11,792 bases of DNA from Desulfobacterales bacterium. GTDB taxonomy: Bacteria; Desulfobacterota; Desulfobacteria; Desulfobacterales; Desulfobacteraceae. The DNA is taken from assembly GCA_022361095.1 (NCBI GenBank), contig JAKSBO010001092.1:1-11792 (forward strand). Reading direction: 5' to 3'. The notes beneath the pieces were generated by a model. It was not told where the DNA came from and searched no databases. It saw only the letters and a program-made list of their open reading frames with translations. Shown in pieces: positions 5,563 through 11,792 of the stretch. Every line of letters begins with the position of its first letter. The stretch's first letter is position 1. Both the position numbers and the translations under genes were made by a program.

Positions 5563-7104
5563 CTATTTTCCTCCATATGAGGCGCTTTTCAAACTTGCAT
5601 CAGGCACAACAGCAATCACAGGATACCCAAGAAACCGTTCCGCATGATCTTCATTTCTAATAGTTTGATCAAAATATTCAAGAAAGAATGCCACCCCTAC
5701 ACCACCAAGAATTCCCATTATAATACTGAGCAGAAAATTACGTTTTTTGTTGGGTTTAACAGGCTTTTCAGGCAGATCCGCAGTCTCTACAATGGTCAGA
5801 TTGGACGCATCTGAGGATTGAAGGATATTAGACTCTTTCACCTGGGACAACAGAATATCATACAGTTGCTGGCTGGTATTGACGTTTCGCTGATAAATAT
5901 TGTAGGCTAACTCCTTCTCACTGGTCTGCATGGCCTCGTTTTCAAACTCAGCAATCTGCTTTTTAATTTCTCGCTCCTGCTTCGCCAGCATATCGCGCTC
6001 CTGCTTCATGGCAGCCACCTTTTTTCCCAGTTCACTCTTCAGCTTGGCCCCGGTATTTTCGATTTTAGAAACCACCTCTACCATTTTAGGATGTTTAGAT
6101 TTATAGACCTTTGACAAATGTCCCATTTCAATTTCCAAAGAAGTCAGGGTTGAATATAAATCTCTAATAATGGGATCATTCACCAGAGATTTGATCTGCA
6201 TGATATTTGCACTGTTTCCCACGGCTGCCTGCAATCCTTGGAGCTTTGCATCAAGCTCCAGCTTGTTGTTCTTTATTTCAAGGTAGTTCCGGTTAAAGGA
6301 GGCAATCTTCTGAGTGATCAGGGTCTGCCTTCCTTCCATGGAAAACATCTTCTGGGACTGCTTGTAATCAATAAACTCTTTTTCCGCATCCTCCAGCTTC
6401 TTTTTTACACCGTAAAGTTCATTGGTCATCCAGGACAGCTTGTCCGTGGATGATTTCAGTTTGGTGGAAAGGTCAAACTCGATATATGTTTGAGCCATGG
6501 CATTAGCAATATCCCGGGTGCGCTTGGGGTCGGTATCTTCCACCACAATTTCCATGATCCGGGTTTCGTCCACCGGGTTCACCTTAATTTTTGATACAAG
6601 CTGTCTATACGCTTTATCCACGACCTCATCCAACACAGTATCCTCTAACGTCTGTTCAGGTTCAGGCAGCAATTGCTTTATGAAATTCTTGACACCGCTT
6701 TTGATCAGCTTGATACCGCTTTTCACCTGCGTCATGAACCTGACCATTGGATTGGAGGATTCAAATTCCGTATTAGGGCTTAAATCAACCTCCTGGGCCA
6801 CGAGTTTGAGAACAGGCTTTGATGTAATCAGCTTGAAATGGGTGTTAAAATTTTTTTCTTCAGTATAAAACGTGTCCAGTGAATAGGACTGACCTGGAGT
6901 AAGCGACAAACTTGTATTCAAACCGATCACAAGCTTTGATTTCGCCTGGTACACCGGTTTTGAACTGAAAGTAAACACAGCGGTTGCCACCATCGTAAAC
7001 AGCAAAAAGGATAGAATTAACTTCTTGCGGTTCAGCACCACATTCAGGTATTCGGATAGATGGATCTCTTTTTCATTAATCTGTTCTGGGATCTCAGGTG
7101 TCAT
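5563..7104 (-). CDS. Polysaccharide co-polymerase / chain-length determinant (Wzz/GumC family)
   Basis: The 513-residue inner-membrane protein has two flanking transmembrane helices, at about 28-46 and 457-476, and a large periplasmic part. The Wzz-like alpha/beta region follows the first helix, and the long coiled-coil at about 218-395 (Lys/Glu-rich heptads) would reach toward the outer membrane. The proline motif before the second helix, LPEKPVKPNKKRN (444-456), is the family signature. The short cytoplasmic C-terminus has LGYPVIAVVPD (492-502) but no kinase motif; the kinase is a separate protein encoded immediately downstream, as in split CpsC/CpsD pairs. The start has AAGGAG, which overlaps the TAA of the OPX gene, 5 bases before ATG. 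It probably stimulates the kinase and sets chain length or bridges to the OPX protein. The segment 108-165 (PEPEQ, charged) looks like an insertion relative to short Wzz proteins. Confidence 0.93.
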   Translation of the reverse strand: MTPEIPEQINEKEIHLSEYLNVVLNRKKLILSFLLFTMVATAVFTFSSKPVYQAKSKLVIGLNTSLSLTPGQSYSLDTFYTEEKNFNTHFKLITSKPVLKLVAQEVDLSPNTEFESSNPMVRFMTQVKSGIKLIKSGVKNFIKQLLPEPEQTLEDTVLDEVVDKAYRQLVSKIKVNPVDETRIMEIVVEDTDPKRTRDIANAMAQTYIEFDLSTKLKSSTDKLSWMTNELYGVKKKLEDAEKEFIDYKQSQKMFSMEGRQTLITQKIASFNRNYLEIKNNKLELDAKLQGLQAAVGNSANIMQIKSLVNDPIIRDLYSTLTSLEIEMGHLSKVYKSKHPKMVEVVSKIENTGAKLKSELGKKVAAMKQERDMLAKQEREIKKQIAEFENEAMQTSEKELAYNIYQRNVNTSQQLYDILLSQVKESNILQSSDASNLTIVETADLPEKPVKPNKKRNFLLSIIMGILGGVGVAFFLEYFDQTIRNEDHAERFLGYPVIAVVPDASLKSASYGGK

Positions 7105-7113
7105 ATGAACTCC

Positions 7114-7989
7114 TTAAAGCCAGGTTTCAGGGATATGAATGTGGTCACCGGGTTTTACGGGGAAGTCCGGACTCCGGCCGTCCTGCACCTTTTCCAGATT
7201 CACCTTGATGACCTTTTGTTTGCCGTCTTCATTTCGTACAATTTTTACCCGTGATATGGCGGCATACTTATCAAATCCACCAGCCAGGACACATGCTGTC
7301 ATAGCCGTCATTCCAGGCTTGTAATCATATACCCCGGGCTTTTTAACCTCGCCTTCAACATATATTTTGTATATGGACTGATTCAACTTATCAGCCCTGG
7401 GAATGTAGACAATATCCCCGGGGACCAAAATGATATTATGGGACAAGTCCCCTTCATCCATGAGCCGGGTTAAATCCACCTTAATGGTCGCATTCGTCTT
7501 GATGGCTTTTTTGACATCTTCCTCCGTACTGATACCATGGATTTCCCGCAGCACATAAGCAATTGAACCCCGGTCTTTGAGCAGCCCTTCGGCTCTGGCC
7601 ACCAGTTCAAGAAAATTGGTGACGGATGTCATTTCGTACCGGCCCGGTTTTTTAACCGCACCGGAGATGAAAAAACGGATACTGTGATACTCTTTGACCT
7701 GGACATTGACCTGGGGATCAACAAAATAGTCCTGGGCAAGTGGTGTTCGGATCGCACCTTCCAGTTCTGTCAGGGTAAGACCATCGGCCTTTATGGATCC
7801 GATAAACGGCACATTGATTTTTCCATGTTCTGATACAGTCACTGCTGCCTTTTCCTGGGCCACACCACCGGCATAAATGGAAACAGTTAGGACATCCCTG
7901 GGCCCAATGTGATAGGTATCTGTCTGGCAGAATCCTGTGCCTGACGCCACCAAAAAGAATAGAATAATCGATAGGAATTTGTGTCTCAT
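7114..7989 (-). CDS. Outer-membrane/periplasmic polysaccharide export protein (OPX, Wza-like, SLBB)
   Basis: The 291-residue secreted protein begins with a Sec signal (MRHK then a hydrophobic core to about residue 15). It has a Poly_export domain starting YHIGPRDVLTVSIYAG (26-41) and two SLBB domains, opening FFISGAVKKPGRYEM (106-120) and IYVEGEVKKPGVYDY (209-223). PGD turns are visible at 190-192 and 280-282. It should form the periplasmic ring through which glycan leaves. Cys21 sits at the end of the signal peptide, but the preceding residues TGF do not make a normal lipobox, so lipidation is uncertain. The protein ends IHIPETWL right after SLBB2 and lacks the C-terminal amphipathic helix that makes the Wza pore; the neighbouring beta-barrel (7990-9198) may supply the pore. 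ATG abuts the barrel gene's TAG. Confidence 0.93.
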   Translation of the reverse strand: MRHKFLSIILFFLVASGTGFCQTDTYHIGPRDVLTVSIYAGGVAQEKAAVTVSEHGKINVPFIGSIKADGLTLTELEGAIRTPLAQDYFVDPQVNVQVKEYHSIRFFISGAVKKPGRYEMTSVTNFLELVARAEGLLKDRGSIAYVLREIHGISTEEDVKKAIKTNATIKVDLTRLMDEGDLSHNIILVPGDIVYIPRADKLNQSIYKIYVEGEVKKPGVYDYKPGMTAMTACVLAGGFDKYAAISRVKIVRNEDGKQKVIKVNLEKVQDGRSPDFPVKPGDHIHIPETWL

Positions 7990-9198
7990 CTAACTGCTTC
8001 CCAAATCATAGTTAAAGGTTAATTCAAACTGCACAAAGCTGTTATCGTAATCAAAATAGTCATAGGAAGAATCCCGGGATTCCATGCCGGATTCCATTGC
8101 CAGAGTAAACCGCCGATTCAAAAAATAGGATAGCTTTAAAGAAAAAAATAACGTATCGTCTTCCCGGTCTGTGATCCAAAAGCGCTCATAATCACTTTTC
8201 TGGTAATAGCCTCTGAACCTGGCATCAATCTTCTCCATGAACAAGTGCCCCAGAATGAGAGTCACCCGGTCTGCACGGTAATAGGCATTATTGAATCCGG
8301 TATCGTTAAAATCCTGTTTAAATTCCAAAGACATGTAGCTTCTTGGTTTTTCACCCTTGCTTAGAATCGACGGATTTCGCCCTTTTATGGAAATGTGCCA
8401 GTACGGCGTATCCATGTCATCCTCTCCGGCCTGGTCAAAATCGCGTTCATGGTATCCAACACCTGCGCCCAGTTTAAAATACTTGTACCCGCTGACAATA
8501 TTCATCCCATATTTTTTTGAAGAATAATTCAAGGCGTCCGATTCATAGTCCATTTCCCCCTGAGCATACTCAAGATCCACCGTGGTGAATTTACTTATTT
8601 CATAGTAAATCCTTCCCTTTCCCCTGAACAGAAATGAGTCATACTCGGAACTTGCGGCATAATCAATGCCGGTGGTTTTAATCTCTATTCCGGCAGAAAT
8701 CCGGGGGGAGATCCGGTACTTGATCCATGGATGGAACCGGTTAATATTATACTTTTCAGTATCAATGAAGTTATCAAGCTCGTCCCGTTCCTCGGGATTC
8801 CTTGTTTTGATCATGTGCCCATCCAGCCCGGTTGTAATCCGGGTGAACAGCATGGTCTTGCCGGAAACCTTTAAGTTGTATCCGGCATAATTATTCTCAT
8901 TAGACGCTTCTGTGCCTGATGGCACATCATCCAGATCATTATAATAATTGAAATGAAATGTTCCCAAAGCTTTGATTTGGCTTTTTGCCGTCTCAAAACC
9001 GAACTCAAGACCGGGGCTGATGGTCAGTGTACTGACAGTACGTTCATTGGAACTGTTATTATAAAAATTTGAATCAATCCGGTAACCCGTTTCTATCATA
9101 GGCTTAATCAGAAACCGCTCTTCGGCGAATGCCCTCTCTGTCAAAGATAAAAATAAAAAAAAAACGACGACAAAAGCAAATCGCTCATCACGTATCAT
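7990..9198 (-). CDS. Outer-membrane beta-barrel protein of the exopolysaccharide export system
   Basis: The 402-residue protein has a signal peptide (MIRDERFAF, hydrophobic core, cleavage likely after AFA at 23-25). It is followed by many amphipathic strands with aromatic girdle residues, such as IDSNFYNN, FHFNYYND, RIYYEISKFTTVDLEYAQ and FVQFELTFNYDL at the end. The pattern and length fit porin-like barrels of the BBP2_2 type that are common in exopolysaccharide clusters, though the exact family cannot be fixed by eye. Charged, Asn/Asp-rich loops (DLDDVPSG, EEDELD-type, AGEDDMDT) would face outward. The last residue is Ser, not the Phe usual for BAM substrates, but FNYDL lies just before it. 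The start ATG lies one base after the TGA of the phosphatase gene, with GGGTGGG-like bases upstream. Its place next to the OPX gene suggests that it provides the outer-membrane pore. Confidence 0.85.
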   Translation of the reverse strand: MIRDERFAFVVVFFLFLSLTERAFAEERFLIKPMIETGYRIDSNFYNNSSNERTVSTLTISPGLEFGFETAKSQIKALGTFHFNYYNDLDDVPSGTEASNENNYAGYNLKVSGKTMLFTRITTGLDGHMIKTRNPEERDELDNFIDTEKYNINRFHPWIKYRISPRISAGIEIKTTGIDYAASSEYDSFLFRGKGRIYYEISKFTTVDLEYAQGEMDYESDALNYSSKKYGMNIVSGYKYFKLGAGVGYHERDFDQAGEDDMDTPYWHISIKGRNPSILSKGEKPRSYMSLEFKQDFNDTGFNNAYYRADRVTLILGHLFMEKIDARFRGYYQKSDYERFWITDREDDTLFFSLKLSYFLNRRFTLAMESGMESRDSSYDYFDYDNSFVQFELTFNYDLGSS

Positions 9199-9199
9199 A

Positions 9200-9943
9200 T
9201 CATCCCACCCGTTTACTCATAGCACCATCCCTGGCTGAACTACCCACGATTTTAGCAGGATTCTCTTCAAAAATAGTTCTAACCGCCTTTTCCCCGCCTA
9301 CTTTTTTTACAGCCTTTACAGTATCGCTAATGCATGGGGGTCTGTGCCTGAGGCTATGCCCGTCAGATGCCACAAAATGAACCTGCCCCTCTTTAACCAT
9401 ATCCCGGGCAATCCTGAAACTAAGCTTTCCGTTTTCACCAGTGATACTTTTACCTGTGATCTGGAACAAAGCCTTTTCAAAAATTAATTCTGTAATCATT
9501 TCCGGGTGCCGCATAATGGTCCGGTTACGTTCAGGATGAGCAATAACCGGCATCACTTCCCGCTGCTGCAACTGCCGCAGCAACTTGATGATACCGTCTT
9601 TGATAAAAATATCAGGCAGTTCAAAAAGATAATAACTGGAAGCCCCCAAAGGTAGAAGTTCGCCCTGATCCAGTTGGCGGCAGATCTCCGGGGATATACG
9701 AATCTCAGCACCCGGCAGCACGTCAAGTGCAATCCTTTTTTCTTTTAATTCCCTGGTAAACATTTCAACAGAAGCCGTCACCATTTCCGGACTCACCTTA
9801 AAGACCCCGTTTTTAAAATGGGGAGTGGCAATTATCCGGGAAGTGCCCGACCGTACAGCACACAGAGCCATGTCAACAGCCCTTTTCATATTAGAGGGCC
9901 CGTCATCCAAACCCGGCAGGATATGGCAGTGAATGTCAATCAT
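9200..9943 (-). CDS. PHP-family protein-tyrosine phosphatase (CpsB/YwqE type)
   Basis: The 247-residue cytoplasmic metal-dependent phosphatase should remove phosphate from the tyrosine tail of the kinase encoded at 4330-5562. The metal-binding motifs are all visible: DIHCHILPGLDDG (3-15, His5 and His7), ATPHF (39-43, His42), LPGAEIRIS (76-84, Glu80), IAHPERN (134-140, His136) and ASDGHS (192-197, Asp194 and His196). Length is normal for CpsB/Wzb-unrelated PHP phosphatases (about 240-260). The start ATG has a modest GGAAA upstream, about 8 bases away. A hairpin sits 18 bases upstream (9961-9988). The gene is the first of the tightly packed block of seven, separated from the small lipoprotein gene by 125 bases. 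Kinase and phosphatase in one operon imply a reversible phosphorylation cycle. Confidence 0.93.
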   Translation of the reverse strand: MIDIHCHILPGLDDGPSNMKRAVDMALCAVRSGTSRIIATPHFKNGVFKVSPEMVTASVEMFTRELKEKRIALDVLPGAEIRISPEICRQLDQGELLPLGASSYYLFELPDIFIKDGIIKLLRQLQQREVMPVIAHPERNRTIMRHPEMITELIFEKALFQITGKSITGENGKLSFRIARDMVKEGQVHFVASDGHSLRHRPPCISDTVKAVKKVGGEKAVRTIFEENPAKIVGSSARDGAMSKRVG

Positions 9944-10068
9944 AATAATTTTCCAATATAGCGTTTTTCCTGTAGGATTCAGGAACGCCTTGAGAAGTAA
10001 TCTTTTTATTTGTTAAAATTTTATGGTAGCCGATCTTGAGAACATTGACGGTAAAATTTTCAAGAATT
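9944..10068 (-). other. 125-base spacer ahead of the phosphatase gene
   Basis: This is the widest internal gap of the operon. It contains the hairpin at 9961-9988 and two copies of TAAAATTTT (10015-10023 and 10052-10060), each containing a self-complementary AAAATTTT. The gap is long enough to hold an internal promoter or a processing site, but I found no convincing promoter boxes. Confidence 0.4.
9961..9988 (-). promoter_or_regulatory. Hairpin in the leader of the phosphatase gene
   Basis: Read on the minus strand, GCGTTCCTG (9988-9980) pairs with CAGGAAAAACGC (9972-9961), nine base pairs around the 7-base loop AATCCTA with a 3-base A bulge on the 3' side. It ends 17 bases before the phosphatase ATG and is not followed by a T-run. 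A role in RNA stability, processing or translational control of the downstream block is possible; a terminator is unlikely. Confidence 0.4.
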
Positions 10069-10224
10069 CTACAATATTTGAGGTGAGTCTATTCGACTGA
10101 ATGTTAATTTTTCAATAGATTTCTTGCCGGCAGTAATGTCTGTTTCCGAACTTGTACATGACACATATACCCCGATAACGGCGAACATCAATAAAATTAA
10201 AATGATAACAAAGTCTTTTTTCAT
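10069..10224 (-). CDS. Small putative lipoprotein in the exopolysaccharide operon
   Basis: This 51-residue protein begins MKKDFVIILILLMFAVIGVY. It therefore has two lysines and a hydrophobic core of about 16 residues, followed by VSC at 21-23 and a polar tail of about 28 residues ending SPQIL. This is the layout of a small lipoprotein with Cys23 as the lipidated residue, although Tyr at -3 is not a standard lipobox residue, so a simple single-pass anchored peptide is the alternative. The start is strongly supported: GGGAGGT at 10238-10232 lies 7 bases before ATG (a GTG is directly upstream at 10227). It lies 70 bases after the sugar transferase stop and on the same strand, ahead of the phosphatase. 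I do not recognise a family. It may be a small envelope component of the exporter. Confidence 0.65.
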   Translation of the reverse strand: MKKDFVIILILLMFAVIGVYVSCTSSETDITAGKKSIEKLTFSRIDSPQIL

Positions 10225-10294
10225 CACAATTACCTCCCTGTTTTGCTTTGATTGAAATAATTACTTACAAGAAAAATAAAAAATTGACTATGGA
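10225..10294 (-). promoter_or_regulatory. Short spacer with strong ribosome binding site for the small lipoprotein
   Basis: Seventy bases lie between the sugar transferase stop and the small lipoprotein start. The notable element is GGGAGGT at 10238-10232, among the best Shine-Dalgarno sequences in the window. On the minus strand an AT-rich run with CAATTTTTTATTTTT (10285-10271) follows the transferase stop, but no stem precedes it, so it is not a recognisable terminator. Confidence 0.55.
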
Positions 10295-11737
10295 CTACCT
10301 GCCGGATCGAGTCAGCACCGCTCTAGCTGTGAGAAACAAAATTTTGATATCATTAAACAGGGACCAGGTGTCAATATACTTCAAATCCAGCTTCATCCAT
10401 TCGTCAAAGCTTAAGTCATTACGATTGGGTGCAATCTGCCACAGACATGTCATGCCCGGTTTCATGGACAGGCGCCGCCGGTGCCACACTGAATACTCAT
10501 CCACTTCTTTGGGAATAGGCGGTCTTGGTCCCACCAGGCACATTTCGCCCTTGAGTACATTAAACAACTGGGGCAGTTCATCCAAAGATGTTTTACGTAA
10601 AAAGTGGCCAAGCCCGGGAATAATACGCGGATCATCCTTTATTTTAAACACTGGCCCATCCATTTCATTTCTATCTTCAAGCCCTTTGCGAACTTCATCG
10701 GCGTTATTCACCATAGTCCGGAATTTATAGAATTTAAATTTCCGGCCATTCATACCCAGTCGTTCCTGGGTGTAAAAAACAGGGCCTTGGGATGTCAGTT
10801 TGATGGCAACGGCAATAGCACCAAACACCGGCAACAGCAAAATGGTCAAAACCAGCGCGGTCAGATAATCAAAAATGGTTTTCAGCAGCACCGATCCTTC
10901 ATTCATGGGTGTGGATTGTAATGTCATATTGTATACACCCAAAAAAGACTCAAAGCGAATCGTCGCGATATTTGGGCGATACATAAGATAATGAATCTCC
11001 CAGTCAGGTATAATCCTAACTTTGATCCCCATACCTTCGGCCAATGCCAGATACCGGTCCCCTTTTTTAATTATTTTCAAAGGCATGGCAAATATAAGTT
11101 CGTCAACGATGTTATGCCTGAGATAATCTTCCATATCCCTGACCAGACCGATCACCTTGTGGCCGTTCTCCACCGCCTGGCCTACCAGATCCTCTTCAAC
11201 ATCAAAGCAGCCAACGACCCGGTACCCGGATGATTTGTATTTTTCAATGGCCCGAATAACTTCCTTTGCCCGCTCCTTGCTGCCGACAATGAGAATACTG
11301 CGCGTATTGAACCCGTCTGTCCGGAGTCGCTCCAGGGTTTTGAATACTATAAATCTGGATAACGTCAGCAAACTTATATTTACAACCAGGAAAGCCCCCA
11401 TTAAAATACGGCTAACACCTTGAATATGCAAAACATACATAACGAGACTAACAAAAATCATCCCAAGCAGGCTGCCTTTTACAGCGGCTGTAAAAAAATA
11501 CCAGAAGGGTTTCGCCCTGTATGGCACGTACACATCCATCCATTTGAAAGCCACATACCACGAGATGATGATAAGCATCAAAACCAGGTAGTAATTTGGA
11601 GTAGTAGAAAGTGCGTTTAAACCTCCCGGCAGCATATGCTTTTTAAAGAAATAGGCTGAAACGAATGAAAATACCGTGATGGTGACATCAAGGGATTTTT
11701 GGAGATCCAGTTTTATTGAACCGTGTTGTCTAAGCAA
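10295..11737 (-). CDS. Undecaprenyl-phosphate sugar-1-phosphate transferase (WbaP/WcaJ-type, polyisoprenyl-phosphate hexose-1-P transferase)
   Basis: The 480-residue inner-membrane enzyme moves a sugar-1-phosphate (often glucose or galactose) from a nucleotide sugar to undecaprenyl phosphate, the first step of glycan building. Four N-terminal hydrophobic helices lie at about 16-31, 50-64, 88-104 and 109-128. A Rossmann-like CoA_binding_3 domain follows (RSILIVGSKERA, 146-157). After another hydrophobic re-entrant helix (about 288-312) comes the catalytic domain: QGPVFYTQERLG (317-328), KFYKFRTM (335-342), the Asp-Glu pair in TSLDELPQ (383-390), LVGPRPP (401-407), KPGMTCLWQ (426-434) and DLKYIDTWSL (451-460). 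Length is normal. The start is TTG at 11737, giving MLRQHG, which matches the usual family beginning; its Shine-Dalgarno is weak (AGAAAAG). An in-frame stop 48 bases upstream, with no ATG or GTG between, limits alternatives. It is the first visible gene of the operon. Confidence 0.93.
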   Translation of the reverse strand: MLRQHGSIKLDLQKSLDVTITVFSFVSAYFFKKHMLPGGLNALSTTPNYYLVLMLIIISWYVAFKWMDVYVPYRAKPFWYFFTAAVKGSLLGMIFVSLVMYVLHIQGVSRILMGAFLVVNISLLTLSRFIVFKTLERLRTDGFNTRSILIVGSKERAKEVIRAIEKYKSSGYRVVGCFDVEEDLVGQAVENGHKVIGLVRDMEDYLRHNIVDELIFAMPLKIIKKGDRYLALAEGMGIKVRIIPDWEIHYLMYRPNIATIRFESFLGVYNMTLQSTPMNEGSVLLKTIFDYLTALVLTILLLPVFGAIAVAIKLTSQGPVFYTQERLGMNGRKFKFYKFRTMVNNADEVRKGLEDRNEMDGPVFKIKDDPRIIPGLGHFLRKTSLDELPQLFNVLKGEMCLVGPRPPIPKEVDEYSVWHRRRLSMKPGMTCLWQIAPNRNDLSFDEWMKLDLKYIDTWSLFNDIKILFLTARAVLTRSGR

Positions 11738-11792
11738 GGCCGTCGTCTTTTCTGGAGTTAAGAAATAAAAATAAGGGATTTAACATCAGGTA
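11738..11792 (-). promoter_or_regulatory. Leader of the sugar transferase gene, cut by the window edge
   Basis: Only 55 bases upstream of the TTG start are present. They are AT-rich in the middle (TTATTTTTATTT on the minus strand) and carry a weak purine stretch before the start. I see no sigma-54 or clear sigma-70 promoter here; the operon promoter probably lies outside, and further operon genes could precede. Confidence 0.3.

Noticed and set aside
7907..7989. Lipoprotein signal on the OPX protein
   Set aside because: Cys21 lies where a lipidated cysteine could be, but residues TGF before it do not fit the lipobox pattern, so an ordinary signal peptide is as likely.
10248..10730. 160-codon plus-strand open frame opposite the sugar transferase
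   Set aside because: It lies antisense to the conserved catalytic domain of the transferase, and the protein text is low-quality with no signal or family motif. It is a shadow of the real gene.
1..11792. tRNA, rRNA, CRISPR array, complete insertion sequence or riboswitch
   Set aside because: No cloverleaf-type sequence, repeat-spacer array, transposase frame or conserved riboswitch core was seen on either strand.

Overview
The window looks like chromosomal DNA of a Gram-negative bacterium. The architecture and protein style fit the former Deltaproteobacteria (Desulfobacteraceae-like sulfate reducers). This is judged from the secreted-protein style and from a signalling domain fused into the tyrosine kinase; there is no marker gene, so the taxonomic guess is moderate at best. 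The window has two parts: an AT-rich left end (about 1-1890) with genes on the plus strand, and a large minus-strand operon (about 2208-11737) of more balanced composition.

Left part. Positions 2-373 hold the C-terminal end of a secreted beta-rich protein cut by the window edge. After a 500-base gap with stem-loops and one open frame interrupted by TGA, positions 882-1697 encode a complete secreted protein of 271 residues. Its layout recalls phage-tail-fibre-type beta domains, but the family is not identified. Positions 1698-2207 hold no supportable gene. They contain inverted repeats and a short direct repeat, and they separate the two convergent transcription directions.

Right part. The minus-strand operon reads, in transcription order: a membrane sugar-1-phosphate transferase that starts the glycan on undecaprenyl phosphate (11737-10295), a small putative lipoprotein of 51 residues (10224-10069), a PHP-family tyrosine phosphatase (9943-9200), an outer-membrane beta-barrel (9198-7990), a periplasmic OPX/Wza-type export protein (7989-7114), a Wzz/GumC-type polysaccharide co-polymerase (7104-5563), a BY-type tyrosine kinase (5562-4330), and the Wzm/Wzt-type ABC exporter (4333-3497 and 3494-2208). 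From the phosphatase onward the genes abut, overlap or lie within 9 bases of each other, so they are very likely co-transcribed and translationally coupled.

How the genes work together (inference from families). The transferase makes the first lipid-linked sugar and the glycan is built by glycosyltransferases that are not in this window. The ABC transporter flips the chain, with the C-terminal domain of Wzt probably checking the chain. The co-polymerase, OPX protein and beta-barrel form the envelope export path. The kinase and phosphatase cycle phosphate on the kinase's tyrosine-rich tail to control the system. The most notable points are a PATAN/DUF4388-like sensory module inserted inside the kinase catalytic domain, an OPX protein lacking the Wza membrane helix next to a separate beta-barrel, the pairing of a kinase/co-polymerase module with an ABC exporter, and the unannotated small lipoprotein.
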